A DNA stretch of 64,000 bases from NCBI RefSeq assembly GCF_900109285.1, contig NZ_FNZQ01000006.1, positions 144,281-208,280 on the forward strand, given 5' to 3'. The position numbers were made by a program, and so were the translations under genes. Below are positions 51,152 to 60,571 of this stretch, one piece after another. Each line of letters starts with the position of its first letter. Positions within the stretch are counted from its first letter, which is position 1. This DNA comes from Jannaschia helgolandensis. GTDB taxonomy: Bacteria; Pseudomonadota; Alphaproteobacteria; Rhodobacterales; Rhodobacteraceae. Under the pieces are notes generated by a model. That model did not search any database. It was not told the DNA's origin and was given only the letters and a program-made list of their open reading frames with translations.

Positions 51152-52375
51152 TTACCGCAAGCCGCGCGCTCGCATCTCCGCCCGTGCCACTGTCCTGAGA
51201 TGCACGGCGTCCGGCCCATCGACCAGTCGAAGCGTGCGAAGATGGGCATATATGCGCGCCAGATCGGTGTCCTGGCTGACCCCCGCCGCGCCATGCATCT
51301 GGATCGCCGCATCGCAGACCTCCAGCGCCACGCGGGGTGCCATGATCTTGACCTGCGAGATCAACGGAGCGGCGGCTTTCATGTCGCCCTGATCCATCGC
51401 CCAAGCCGCCTTGAGGCAGAGTAACCGCGACGCCTCGATCCCGATCCTGGCTTCGGCGATCCGTTCGGAATTGCCACCCAAGCTATTGAGATCGCTTCCG
51501 AACGCCTGACGTGCCGCGCCACGCTCGACCATCAGTGTCAGGCATTTTTCGGCCATTCCCACAGCCCGCATGCAGTGATGGATACGTCCCGGACCCAGCC
51601 TGCCTTGGGCAATCTCGAAGCCACGTCCTTCGCCCAGCAGCATCGCATCCAGCGGCACCCGAACATCATCGTACCGGATGTGCATATGTCCGTGGGGCGC
51701 CTCGTCATCGCCAAAGACCTGCATCCCGCGCAAGACGGTGATCTCTTTTTTATCCGTCGGTACAACCACCATCGAATGCGACCTGTGCCGCGGCCCGTCT
51801 ACCGCAGTGCGGCACATCACGATATGCACCGCGCACCGAGGATCCCCCGCCCCCGTCGCCCACCACTTCTCGCCGTTCAGAACCCATTCGTCGCCGTCCC
51901 GTTCGCAGCGCAGGGCAATGTTCGACGCATCCGACGATGCCACTTCCGGCTCGGTCATCAGATAGGCAGACCGAATTTCACCTGCCATAAGGCGTTCCAG
52001 CCAAAGGCTTTTCATATCTTCGGTGCCGTAGCGCGCAAAGACCTCCATGTTGCCGGTATCGGGCGCATTGCAGTTGAAGACCTCGGGTGCCAGCCAGCTT
52101 TGGCCCATCTCCTCGGCGATCCAGGCGTAGTCGACCGTGGTAATCCCCGGCCCACCCGGCAGATGTGTTTGCCACAGGTTCCAAAGCCCCTGTTCGCGCG
52201 CTTTTTCTTTCAGAGATTCAAGAATTTCCGTTTGGCGCGGTGTATGCTGCCACCGATCGCCGGTGCCCCCGGTCTCGGCATGAAACGGTGCGTCCAGCGG
52301 TGCGATGTCCTCGCGCACCATCGTCGCCACGGCATCGCGCAGCTCCCGCCCGCGCGGTGTCAGTCCAAGGTCCAT
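51152..52375 (-). CDS. Acyl-CoA dehydrogenase, ACAD10/11-like
   Basis: 407 aa, FAD flavoprotein. Family stretches: [64 protein letters not shown] and the C-terminal [29 protein letters not shown]. The long, Trp-rich N-terminus resembles the dehydrogenase half of ACAD10/ACAD11. It is divergent (59 nt) from an APH-like kinase, the other half of ACAD10/11. The start at 52375 has GGAG upstream. Confidence 0.9.
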   Translation of the reverse strand: MDLGLTPRGRELRDAVATMVREDIAPLDAPFHAETGGTGDRWQHTPRQTEILESLKEKAREQGLWNLWQTHLPGGPGITTVDYAWIAEEMGQSWLAPEVFNCNAPDTGNMEVFARYGTEDMKSLWLERLMAGEIRSAYLMTEPEVASSDASNIALRCERDGDEWVLNGEKWWATGAGDPRCAVHIVMCRTAVDGPRHRSHSMVVVPTDKKEITVLRGMQVFGDDEAPHGHMHIRYDDVRVPLDAMLLGEGRGFEIAQGRLGPGRIHHCMRAVGMAEKCLTLMVERGAARQAFGSDLNSLGGNSERIAEARIGIEASRLLCLKAAWAMDQGDMKAAAPLISQVKIMAPRVALEVCDAAIQMHGAAGVSQDTDLARIYAHLRTLRLVDGPDAVHLRTVARAEMRARGLR

Positions 52376-52434
52376 GGTGTGTTCTCCTCGCCGCCACTCT
52401 TGCCAGCGGCGCTGCGGCGCGCAACCCTGCGAAT

Positions 52435-53433
52435 ATGGACGGATTGCCTCAGACCCTTGCATCCTATCTGACGGAACGCTTGCCGGGGCATCCCCGTATC
52501 ACCGGCGCGCGCCGGTTCGGCACAGGTCAATCGAACCCGACATGGGCGCTATTGACGGATGCGGAACCTCTTGTTCTCCGTGCCAAACCGTCGGGCAAGC
52601 TATTGCCCAAGGCGCATATGATCGATCGTGAATTCCGGGTTATGCGCGCCCTTTCAGGCAGTGCCGTGCCAGTGCCCCGGATGATCCTGCTAGATCAGGA
52701 GGCCAACCCGATGGGCCGCGATTTTTATATTATGGAGTGTCTGGAGGGCCGTATTTTCTGGGACCCGACCTTGCCAGAGGTGCCGGAGCGGGGGGCGATC
52801 TATGATGCGATGAACGGCGTGCTTGCCGATCTGGCGCGGGTTGATCCCGCCGGGGTCGGCCTGTCGGACTTCGGTCGCGCCGATGGATATTTCGAACGCC
52901 AGACCGCACTCTGGTCCCGGCAATACGCAGCCAGCGTTGCCACGCCCGATCCTCGCATGATCGCACTGGGCGACTGGTTGGCGTCGCAGCGCGTCGAACC
53001 GGCGCAACCGGCCATCGTGCATGGCGACTTCCGCCTCGACAACATGATCTTCCACCCGTCCGAACCCCGCGTCATCGGTCTTCTGGATTGGGAGCTTTCG
53101 ACGCTGGGGCACCCGACAGCCGATCTCGCCTATCAGTGCATGCAGTGGCATCTGCCACACGACGGCCCGTTGCGCGGTCTCGGTGGATGCGATCGCGCGG
53201 CGTTGGGGCTTCCGTCGGATGCGGAATACGTCGCGCGGTATTGTGACCGCCGGGGGATGGTCGGGGTTGACGACTGGTCAGCGTGGCTTGTTCTGTCCGC
53301 CTATCGGCTGGCTGCAATCCTTGCAGGGGTCGGCGCGCGGGCGGCGGCGGGAAATGCCTCGAACCCGGAACAGGGCAGGGCCTATAGCGCGCTGGTGCCC
53401 GAGTTGATCGCGCTGGGCGAAAGCTGGACCTGA
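52435..53433 (+). CDS. APH-like phosphotransferase (ACAD10/11 kinase type)
   Basis: 332 aa. Kinase motifs: [16 protein letters not shown] (nucleotide loop), [21 protein letters not shown] (Lys and Glu), [14 protein letters not shown] (catalytic loop HGDxxxxN) and [15 protein letters not shown] (DFG-equivalent). This acyl-CoA-linked branch of the APH family, as in ACAD10/11 and LvaA, phosphorylates 4-hydroxyacyl-CoA. No good ribosome site precedes the ATG at 52435, but the family N-terminus fits. Confidence 0.85.
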   Translation: MDGLPQTLASYLTERLPGHPRITGARRFGTGQSNPTWALLTDAEPLVLRAKPSGKLLPKAHMIDREFRVMRALSGSAVPVPRMILLDQEANPMGRDFYIMECLEGRIFWDPTLPEVPERGAIYDAMNGVLADLARVDPAGVGLSDFGRADGYFERQTALWSRQYAASVATPDPRMIALGDWLASQRVEPAQPAIVHGDFRLDNMIFHPSEPRVIGLLDWELSTLGHPTADLAYQCMQWHLPHDGPLRGLGGCDRAALGLPSDAEYVARYCDRRGMVGVDDWSAWLVLSAYRLAAILAGVGARAAAGNASNPEQGRAYSALVPELIALGESWT

Positions 53434-53443
53434 GGCGCGTGCC

Positions 53444-54442
53444 TTACCTCAGGCTGGTGTCTGGGTTTCCGGTCAGGTGTCGCATCCGGGACATGACGTC
53501 GACGCCCATCTGGTTCATCAACCCAATTGTATCGTTGGGCAACCAGTTCTCGGCAATCTTGCCGTCGTCGTCGAGGCGGTAAAAATCCATCACCCGCATT
53601 CGCAGCTTCCGCCCGGTTGCCGCGATGCCCATGTAATCCGCGCCGGTATGCGTCAGCGCCACGTCGCCCCCGGTCACCGCAAAGGGACCATCGGACAGTC
53701 GCACGAAATGGCCTGCGCCGACACGATCGGGAAAGGCGCGCAGAAAGGGGATCTGATGATGCGCTCGAAACCCAGACAGCCCCCGACTGGCGCCGATATT
53801 GCCTGCCGCATAATACATGAAATCCTTGGCCCAAGCTTCCATCGGCATGGAATTCAGGTCGCGCCCGTCGAAGCGGTGCAATGCATCATGCATCGCCAGA
53901 ACGCGGTCCAGACTGTCGGTGTCATCCGTCGGTAGCATCCGCAGACCTTGCCCCCCCTTCGGTCCAGGCCACAGACCCGCGTGCCCCAGCGGCGCGGCCA
54001 TCGGCCAGCATCCGGCCTGCATCATCAGGCCCGCGATGTCCCATACCAGCCAGGATTGCCGGATGCGTCCACCCTCGATGTGATGCGCTTCGCCATAAGT
54101 CAGGGTGACGACACCATTGGTCGGCGGAATCCCGGCGAAGGGCGCGCGGAACGTGCCGACATAGGCACCGGTCGCGGCAACCATTTGCGCGGGCCGTGAG
54201 GCGGTCCAGCGCGCGTCGTCGCGGTTCGCGCCCGCCAGAAAGATGTCGTCCCGCCGTTCCAGGTCGGGCAGGGCGTGGCGCAGGTCAGACATCAGCGTGG
54301 CATAACCCGCCGCGTCTGACTGACCGAACGGCTGCGAGGCGTCCGCAGTCGCATCGTGTGCGATCACATCGGTCTGGCCCCGAGCCAGATCGTTCAGTCG
54401 TTGCATGGCCTGTAACCGGAAATCAGCATCGTCAGGTCGCAT
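53444..54442 (-). CDS. Tandem SnoaL/NTF2-like protein
   Basis: 332 aa, no signal peptide. Two NTF2-like domains can be discerned (residues about 35-150 with TYGEAHHIEGGRIRQSWLVWD and 175-315 with VALTHTGADYMGIAATGRKLRMRVMDFYRLDDDGKIAENW). The fold is used by polyketide cyclases and many small-molecule isomerases or hydrolases; function here is unknown. Convergent with the kinase gene, with 10 nt between the stops. Confidence 0.8.
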   Translation of the reverse strand: MRPDDADFRLQAMQRLNDLARGQTDVIAHDATADASQPFGQSDAAGYATLMSDLRHALPDLERRDDIFLAGANRDDARWTASRPAQMVAATGAYVGTFRAPFAGIPPTNGVVTLTYGEAHHIEGGRIRQSWLVWDIAGLMMQAGCWPMAAPLGHAGLWPGPKGGQGLRMLPTDDTDSLDRVLAMHDALHRFDGRDLNSMPMEAWAKDFMYYAAGNIGASRGLSGFRAHHQIPFLRAFPDRVGAGHFVRLSDGPFAVTGGDVALTHTGADYMGIAATGRKLRMRVMDFYRLDDDGKIAENWLPNDTIGLMNQMGVDVMSRMRHLTGNPDTSLR

Positions 54443-54534
54443 CGGCCTCTCCTTGCATACGCTTGCAAAATGCTTGCCGCAGAGGCGTGGCGGTGTCTAG
54501 GGTAAGAGGGCACTGACTGCAGATCGGGCATCGA

Positions 54535-55584
54535 ATGGCTGAAATTCAACTGAAACGGGTGACGAAGCGCTGGGGCGATTTTGTCGGAGTTCAGGAGTTT
54601 GATCTGGAGATTGCAGATCGCGAGTTCCTCGTGCTGCTGGGGCCATCGGGGTGCGGCAAGACGACAACGATGCGGATGATCGCGGGGTTGGAGGATCCGA
54701 CCTCAGGCGACATTCTGATCGACGGCAAGCGCGTCAACGACCTGGACCCGAAGGACCGTGATGTGGCGATGGTGTTCCAGTCCTACGGGCTTTATCCGAA
54801 CATGAACGTCTGGGAGAATATCCGCTTCCCCCTGAAGGTCCGAAAGGTACCTGAAGCGGAACATGAGGAGCGAGTGAAGCGCGCTTCGGCCATGGTCGAA
54901 CTGGACGATTTCCTGCATCGCAAACCCGCTGCCCTGTCTGGCGGTCAACGGCAGCGGGTTGCCTTGGCCCGTGCTATCGTACGGACACCCAAGGTGTTCC
55001 TGATGGATGAGCCGCTGTCCAATCTGGACGCCAAGCTGCGGGTCTCGACCCGTGCGCAGATCAAGAACCTGAGTCATGAATTGCAGGTCACCACGATCTA
55101 CGTGACACACGACCAGATCGAAGCGATGACGCTGGCCGACCGCGTTGTCGTGATGAAACAGGGGATCGTGCAGCAGGTCGGGACCCCCACTGACATCTAC
55201 GACAGCCCGGCGAATACCTTTGTTGCCGGGTTCATCGGCAATCCCGCGATGAACCTGATTGATGGCGAGGTGGTTGACGGAACTTTCCATGCGGGGGGTG
55301 TGGAAATCGCCGGTGTCGCGGGTGTCAATGGAAGCGTCACGCTGGGCTTCCGTGCCGAGGATGCGCGGGTTGCCGGGGATGGGCAAGGGAACATCCAGGC
55401 TCCGGTCTATTCTATGGAATTGCTTGGCGATTCTACGATGGTAACAGTCCGCGCGGGAGGGGCATTGATCGCGGTGAAGGCCGCGAAAGACTACCGAACC
55501 GAGATAAAGGCCCCGTTTGGCGCGCATGTGCCAGCTTCGATCTGTCACTTGTTCCACGCCAAATCTGGCGAACGTCTGGTTTGA
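54535..55584 (+). CDS. Sugar-type ABC importer ATP-binding protein (UgpC/MsmK-like)
   Basis: 349 aa. Walker A GPSGCGKTT, signature LSGGQRQR, Walker B VFLMDEPLSNLDAKLR, H-loop VTHDQIEAMTLADR, then an OB-fold C-terminal regulatory domain (FIGNPAMNLIDGEV, LGFRAEDARV). This is the CUT1/MalK class that powers sugar or polyol importers. No permease or binding protein lies downstream; the gene ends just before the putative element boundary, so partner genes may have been displaced or may lie elsewhere. Confidence 0.9.
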   Translation: MAEIQLKRVTKRWGDFVGVQEFDLEIADREFLVLLGPSGCGKTTTMRMIAGLEDPTSGDILIDGKRVNDLDPKDRDVAMVFQSYGLYPNMNVWENIRFPLKVRKVPEAEHEERVKRASAMVELDDFLHRKPAALSGGQRQRVALARAIVRTPKVFLMDEPLSNLDAKLRVSTRAQIKNLSHELQVTTIYVTHDQIEAMTLADRVVVMKQGIVQQVGTPTDIYDSPANTFVAGFIGNPAMNLIDGEVVDGTFHAGGVEIAGVAGVNGSVTLGFRAEDARVAGDGQGNIQAPVYSMELLGDSTMVTVRAGGALIAVKAAKDYRTEIKAPFGAHVPASICHLFHAKSGERLV

Positions 55585-55769
55585 TACGTCGAAAGGGCGG
55601 CAGGTATCCGCTTTGTGACGGGAACAGATCAGCTTTCTGGAGATCGCCGCGGCAGCGACCAGATGGATCACACCAACGTTATTGCAGAAGTCGACCCACT
55701 GAGGAGTCGCATCGTGACTCCATGGCTCTGGACGGGCTGTATGACGGAGTCATTGTCTATTTCAAAAAA
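55585..55769. other. Gap before the putative attachment site
   Basis: About 185 nt with no convincing gene. The A-run at 55764-55769 abuts the tRNA fragment, where a U tract would follow the tRNA transcript on the minus strand. Confidence 0.4.
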
Positions 55770-55814
55770 TGGTGCCCCCACACGGACTCGAACCGCGGAC
55801 CTGTTGATTACAAA
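55770..55814 (-). other. tRNA-Thr(UGU) 3' fragment, putative attachment site
   Basis: The minus strand carries the 3' 45 nt of a tRNA: end of the anticodon loop with UGU, 3' half of the anticodon stem, a complete T arm (CGCGG-TTCGAGT-CCGTG) and an acceptor 3' strand with encoded CCA. The 5' acceptor, D arm and 5' anticodon stem are absent: sequence beyond 55814 does not pair. This is what a tyrosine-integrase element leaves at its distal boundary. Element sequence should lie above 55814 and older chromosome below 55770. Confidence 0.75.
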
Positions 55815-55980
55815 GGGCTCACGGCCCAATACTCCACCCTACCCCGCTATACTCCAAATTGTTGTATTTGTAGCGTTATTATTGACGGCGACCGCGCCGC
55901 AACCCTACGCCTTACTCCACGGTTTCCGACCGCTTGCGACCACTAAACAAGGTCTCAGCGGTTTTTAGGGGAGTACGACC

Positions 55981-56031
55981 ATGGCCAAACTGACCAAGCG
56001 CACGGTTGATGCGATCAAACCAAAAGCTGAA
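55981..56031 (+). pseudogene. Truncated tyrosine-type integrase, N-terminal fragment
   Basis: The frame begins MAKLTKRTVDAIKPKAE, the recognisable start of integrases with an N-terminal arm-binding (DUF4102) domain, and then runs into unrelated sequence that ends at a stop at 56110-56112, inside the 3' end of the opposing TetR gene. Everything after about residue 17 is gone, so the recombinase is inactive. It lies 167 nt from the tRNA fragment, where an integrase is expected. Confidence 0.75.
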
Positions 56032-56044
56032 TGCCTCTCTGTCC

Positions 56045-56692
56045 TCAGCGCTCAGAGTTTATACCGAAATACAGAAGGTACTTGTCGATTGCGCGAGCAA
56101 TTTCTTCCTTAGGTTTGGCAGGTTCAGGCATACGGTAAATGTGTTGGCGTATCCCGATGTAGACGATGCCGCCATGCAGGTTCCAGACGTCTTCCATTTT
56201 TGGTGGTGTATCGGTGCGGGCAAGCGCTTTGGTTTCGGCAAGAAGTGGGCGCAGAATGACCTCTCCCAGGTGTTCAAGATAGCGGTGATTCAAGGACGCT
56301 CCGGCAAGGCCGGAAAACATGAAGATGCGCATCCATTCCCGTTCAAAGATCAGCGCGCTGTACTCGGTGTAAAAATCAATAAGACGCTGCCGTAAGGGCA
56401 CGCTGCGATCTGTAAGGCGCTCTGGCCAGTCGAGTGATAGGCGGCCGATGTAGACCTTTTCGTAGACCGCTTCGATCAGGTCATCCTTGGTGGCGAAGTA
56501 GTTGAAAATCAGAGACTGCGTGACACCAAGACGACGAGCAAGTTCGCGCGTTTTTCCCTCCAGCCCAACCTCAGCGAAAAAGCGCACCGCTTCTTCGACG
56601 ATCTGTTGGCGGCGCTCAGCCGGAGGAAGGCGCTTCCGTAAGGCGCTGTCTTCGCCTTCACGGTCGGGTTTTGCAGACTGTCCATCCATCAT
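56045..56692 (-). CDS. TetR-family regulator, divergent from the molybdenum hydroxylase operon
   Basis: 215 aa. Helix-turn-helix at about residues 45-65 (GLEGKTRELARRLGVTQSLIFNYFATKDDL), then a helical ligand domain (LIFEREWMRIFMFSGLAGAS). The start at 56692 (MMDGQ) has GAGGG upstream. It is 125 nt from the divergent coxM-like gene and is the probable controller of it and the TRAP genes. The ligand is unknown. Confidence 0.87.
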   Translation of the reverse strand: MMDGQSAKPDREGEDSALRKRLPPAERRQQIVEEAVRFFAEVGLEGKTRELARRLGVTQSLIFNYFATKDDLIEAVYEKVYIGRLSLDWPERLTDRSVPLRQRLIDFYTEYSALIFEREWMRIFMFSGLAGASLNHRYLEHLGEVILRPLLAETKALARTDTPPKMEDVWNLHGGIVYIGIRQHIYRMPEPAKPKEEIARAIDKYLLYFGINSER

Positions 56693-56817
56693 GCGCCCTC
56701 GGCGGTTTGGTAGTGGCAAAAACTTTTTCTTGCAACGACTCGCTATTAAAGATCATCTGTTCAATAGAATTGATCAAGTGCTTAATAAGACATTGGTCGA
56801 ATAAAGGGGAGGACGCC

Positions 56818-57651
56818 ATGAAGGCATCAGCGGGAGGCTATGCCCGGGCTGAGAGCGTCGGACATGCGCTCGATTTGCTGGCAGGATCGGACGGTCAGGG
56901 GCGTGTGTTGGCCGGTGGTCAAAGCTTGATCGCTGCGATGAACATGCGGCTTTCGGTTGGGGATCTGCTGGTTGATATTTCGAAAATCAGTGAATTGTCT
57001 GGCGTAATCGTCTCAGGTGGCACCCTGCGGATTGGCGCGTTGACCCGACACGCGCAGGTTGGTGCGTCGCAGGTGGTTCGCACGCATGCGCCGCTTCTGA
57101 CGGACGCTGTTTCACATATTGCCCATGCGGCCATCCGCAATCGTGGCACGATGGGGGGCGCATTGGCGCATGCCGACCCAGCTGCGGAATTTCCGGCCTG
57201 CGCTTTGGCGCTGGGCGCGACCATGCATTCCGAAGGGCCCGAAGGAGCGCGCGCCATCCCAGCGGAAGATTTCTTTGAAGAGGTTTTCACCACCGCGCTG
57301 AAAGAAGATGAAATTCTCACCAGCATGACCCTGCCTGTCGCTGAAGAAGGCGAAGTTCAGATTCTCGAAGAGGTTGCGCGCCGCTCGGGCGATTACGCTT
57401 TGGTTGGGTTGTGCCTAGTCAAGCGCGCTTCAGGCCATCGGGTTTCTCTGTTCTCGGTCGGGCCGAAACCCATTCTGGCGACGGTGGCCATGGCAGCGCT
57501 TGATGCGGGTGATCTGGAAGCCGCCGTCGATGCAGTGTCATCCGAGATCGACCCACCGTCTGACACACAGGCCAGTGCCGCCTATCGCCGACATCTCGCG
57601 GGCGTCCTGCTGCGCCGCGCTGTGGCCCGCCTGAAAGGAGACACCGCATGA
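56818..57651 (+). CDS. Molybdenum hydroxylase, FAD subunit (CoxM-like)
   Basis: 277 aa. FAD-binding motifs of the xanthine-dehydrogenase family medium subunit: VLAGGQSLIAAMNMRL and the TIGG-equivalent AAIRNRGTMGGALAHADPAAEF. It shuttles electrons from the iron-sulfur subunit to an acceptor. GGGGAGG precedes the ATG; its stop overlaps the coxS-like start (ATGA). Confidence 0.9.
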   Translation: MKASAGGYARAESVGHALDLLAGSDGQGRVLAGGQSLIAAMNMRLSVGDLLVDISKISELSGVIVSGGTLRIGALTRHAQVGASQVVRTHAPLLTDAVSHIAHAAIRNRGTMGGALAHADPAAEFPACALALGATMHSEGPEGARAIPAEDFFEEVFTTALKEDEILTSMTLPVAEEGEVQILEEVARRSGDYALVGLCLVKRASGHRVSLFSVGPKPILATVAMAALDAGDLEAAVDAVSSEIDPPSDTQASAAYRRHLAGVLLRRAVARLKGDTA

Positions 57652-58148
57652 CCGAGATGTTTCGTGACAAAATTGACGTGTCCCTGACCGTCAATGGCGA
57701 ACCAGTCGAGGCGCGTGTGCCAGCCGGACAGCACATGATTGATTTTCTGCGCCTTGAGCTTGGTTTGACCGGGGCGCATGTCAGCTGTGAACACGGCGTT
57801 TGTGGTGCTTGCACGATCCGCGTCGATGGGGATGCAGTGCGCGGATGCCTGATGCTGGCCGCACAGGCGGATGGGGCTGAGGTCTGGACCGTCGAGGGAT
57901 TGACTGACACGAATGCTATCAGCGACCTGCAGGATGCGTTCGTCGCGCGTAACGCTTTGCAATGCGGTTTCTGCACTCCGGGCATGCTTGTCGCGGCAGA
58001 GGAGCTGCTGTCCAAAGGCGACGTTCCAAGCCGTGCGGAAATTCGTGAACACCTGTCTGGCAATTACTGCCGCTGCACGGGGTACGAGGCGATCATCGAC
58101 GCTGTCGAGAGCGTCGCGCAAGGCCGCGCTGGAAAGGGCAAAACATGA
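57648..58148 (+). CDS. Molybdenum hydroxylase, 2Fe-2S subunit (CoxS-like)
   Basis: 166 aa. Plant-type 2Fe-2S cluster (CEHGVCGACTIRVDG ... GC) and the C-terminal helical cluster motif (CGFCTPGM ... CRCTGY) are complete. It passes electrons from the molybdenum cofactor to FAD. It overlaps both neighbours by 4 nt. Confidence 0.93.
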   Translation: MTEMFRDKIDVSLTVNGEPVEARVPAGQHMIDFLRLELGLTGAHVSCEHGVCGACTIRVDGDAVRGCLMLAAQADGAEVWTVEGLTDTNAISDLQDAFVARNALQCGFCTPGMLVAAEELLSKGDVPSRAEIREHLSGNYCRCTGYEAIIDAVESVAQGRAGKGKT

Positions 58149-60526
58149 CCATTCCATTCAGCAATCCCGACCGACCCAATTCTTATATCGGAAAGACAGT
58201 GCCGCGTCCGAATGCCGCCAAGCTGGTGCAAGGTCGTGGCCGCTATGTCGATGACATCGTACTGCCCCGTATGCTGCACGTGGCGTTTTCCCGTTCGCCT
58301 GTCGCACATGCGAAGATCGGTGAGATTGATCTGGACGAAGCCAAGGCTGTCAAAGGCGTGTTGCGCGTCTTCACCGGAAAGGATCTGACAGAGGTGTGCA
58401 CGCCCTGGGTTGCCGTTCTGGCGCACCTTAAGGGGCTGAAATCACCGCCCGAACACGCGTTGGCCGTGGATCGAGCTTGTTGGGTTGGTGAACCGGTTGT
58501 GGCCGTAGTTGCAACGACCCGTGCTGCGGCCGAAGAAGCGGCCTCAGTGGTTATGGTCGATTACGAAGACCTGCCTGTTGTCACCGAGACTATGACCGCG
58601 CTGGACAAAGATACACCGGTCATTCATCCTGAATTGGGTGACAACCTCGCCTTTCGCCGCTTGCACGAAGAAGGCGATGTCGACGCCGCGTTCGAGAGCG
58701 CGCATAAGGTGGTATCGGCCAGCTTCCGCACCGCGCGGCACACAGGCGTCACGCTTGAGCCGCGTTCGATCCTTGTTGATTGGAACCCGGCGGAAGGGCA
58801 GATGACTGCTTATCACGCGACGCAAGCGCCGCACATGATGCAAACCGTCTTGGCCAAGCATCTCGACATTCCGGAAAGCCGTGTGCGTGTCATCTGCGGC
58901 GATGTTGGCGGATCTTATGGTATTAAGGTCCATGTCTACCCGGATGAGGTGGCGACCGCCGCCATCGCCAAGGTGATGGGACGTCCGGTCAAGTTCATCG
59001 CGGACCGTCTGGAAAGCTACACCACCGACATTCATGCCCGCGACCACGAAATTGAGGCCAGGATTGCGGTGGACGCGGATGGCAAGATCCTCGCGATGGA
59101 TGTGGATGACTGGACTGGGATCGGACCGTATTCAGTCTACCCGCGCACCTCGGCGATTGAGGGAAATCAGGTCGTCAACCTGTGCGGCGGGCCATACGAC
59201 TTTGCCAACTACCGGGCGCAGACCACGGTTGTATTCCAGAACAAGACGCCGACCTGCCAGTACCGCGCCGTGGGCCACCCCATCGCCGTCGCAATTACCG
59301 AAGGTTTGGTCGACATGGCGGCGGCGGCGATTGGTATGGACCCGGTCGAAATCCGGCGACGCAATATGTATGCTGACGACGCCTATCCGGTGACGTCCCC
59401 GGCCAAGATGAAGTTCGAAGGCCTCTCGCATCATGCATCGATGGACAAGCTGATCGAGATGATGGACTACGACTCCCTTCGCGCCGATCAAGCCGAAGCC
59501 CGCAAGCAGGGTAAGTACCGCGGCATTGGCATTGCGTCTTTCATCGAACTGACCAACCCTTCACCTTTCATGTACGGCATTGGTGGTGCGCGTATCTCGG
59601 CGCAGGATGGCTGCACGGTGCGCATGGACCCGGATGGGTCGGTCGTGGCGCTGTCAGGTGTGACCGAACAGGGGCAGGGCACCGAGGCGATGCTGAGCCA
59701 GGTTGTGGCCGAAGGCGTTGGCGTGAAGCCGTCCAACGTGCGGGTGATCACGGGCGACACGCAGGTCACGCCATATGGCGGCGGCACATGGGCTTCGCGC
59801 GGCGCGGGCATTGGCGGCGAAGCTGCGTTGCAGGCGGCACGTGCGCTTAGGGACTCTATCCTTGAGGTGGCTGCGGCAATGTTGCAGGCCGAGGCTTCCA
59901 AGCTAGATATTCGCGATGGGCAGGTCGTCGATGCCGATACTGGAGAAGAGCGTATGCCGCTCGAAGAATTGGGGCGCATCGTCTATTTCCGGGGCGATAC
60001 GCTGCCCAAGGATTTGCCGCGCGAGCTTGTGCAGACCCGTCACTTTATCACGATGGAGTATCCCTTCGCCTTCACCAACGGTGTGCAAGCCTCTTACCTT
60101 GAGGTCGATACGGACACCGGCGTTGTGACCTTGCTCAAGCACTGGTGCGTCGAAGACTGTGGTCGCGTGATCAACCCGCAACTGGTCGACGAACAGATCC
60201 GGGGAGGGATCGTACAGGGCCTTGGCGGCGCGCTCTACGAGGAAATTCACTACGACGAGGACGGTCAGCTGCTGAATGGCTCAATGGCAGATTACCTTGT
60301 GCCGATGGCGGCCGAGATGCCTGATATGCAGGTCGCTCACGTGGAAACACCCACCAAGGAAAGCGAACTGGGTGCCAAAGGCGCCGGCGAGGCCGGCACC
60401 GCCGGGGCACCCGCCGCCGTGATGAATGCCATCAACGATGCTTTACGCCCGCTGGGCGCGCAGGTGACCGAAATGCCCTTTACGCCGGAACGCATTTTGC
60501 GGGCGCTGGGTAAAATTGACGACTGA
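58145..60526 (+). CDS. Molybdenum hydroxylase, catalytic subunit (CoxL-like, atypical active site)
   Basis: 793 aa. Aldehyde-oxidase/xanthine-dehydrogenase large-subunit fold with GRGRYVDDI, the cofactor-contact GDVGGSYGIKVHVYPDE and the catalytic Glu in KGAGEAGTAG. At the active-site loop, form I CO dehydrogenase has AYRCSFR and form II AYRGAGR; here it is QYRAVGHP, so CO is not a likely substrate. The enzyme probably hydroxylates a heterocycle or aldehyde. The co-located TRAP carrier suggests an organic acid. Confidence 0.88.
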   Translation: MTIPFSNPDRPNSYIGKTVPRPNAAKLVQGRGRYVDDIVLPRMLHVAFSRSPVAHAKIGEIDLDEAKAVKGVLRVFTGKDLTEVCTPWVAVLAHLKGLKSPPEHALAVDRACWVGEPVVAVVATTRAAAEEAASVVMVDYEDLPVVTETMTALDKDTPVIHPELGDNLAFRRLHEEGDVDAAFESAHKVVSASFRTARHTGVTLEPRSILVDWNPAEGQMTAYHATQAPHMMQTVLAKHLDIPESRVRVICGDVGGSYGIKVHVYPDEVATAAIAKVMGRPVKFIADRLESYTTDIHARDHEIEARIAVDADGKILAMDVDDWTGIGPYSVYPRTSAIEGNQVVNLCGGPYDFANYRAQTTVVFQNKTPTCQYRAVGHPIAVAITEGLVDMAAAAIGMDPVEIRRRNMYADDAYPVTSPAKMKFEGLSHHASMDKLIEMMDYDSLRADQAEARKQGKYRGIGIASFIELTNPSPFMYGIGGARISAQDGCTVRMDPDGSVVALSGVTEQGQGTEAMLSQVVAEGVGVKPSNVRVITGDTQVTPYGGGTWASRGAGIGGEAALQAARALRDSILEVAAAMLQAEASKLDIRDGQVVDADTGEERMPLEELGRIVYFRGDTLPKDLPRELVQTRHFITMEYPFAFTNGVQASYLEVDTDTGVVTLLKHWCVEDCGRVINPQLVDEQIRGGIVQGLGGALYEEIHYDEDGQLLNGSMADYLVPMAAEMPDMQVAHVETPTKESELGAKGAGEAGTAGAPAAVMNAINDALRPLGAQVTEMPFTPERILRALGKIDD

Positions 60527-60571
60527 ACCAAAAGGGCGCCGGGGAGTGCGCCCACCAAAGGGAGGACAACC

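Noticed and set aside
55770..55855. Complete tRNA-Thr gene
   Set aside because: Only the 3' part pairs properly; the 5' acceptor GCCCCCA, D arm and 5' anticodon stem are absent beyond 55814.
58145..60526. Aerobic carbon monoxide dehydrogenase
   Set aside because: Neither the form I (AYRCSFR) nor the form II (AYRGAGR) active-site motif is present.
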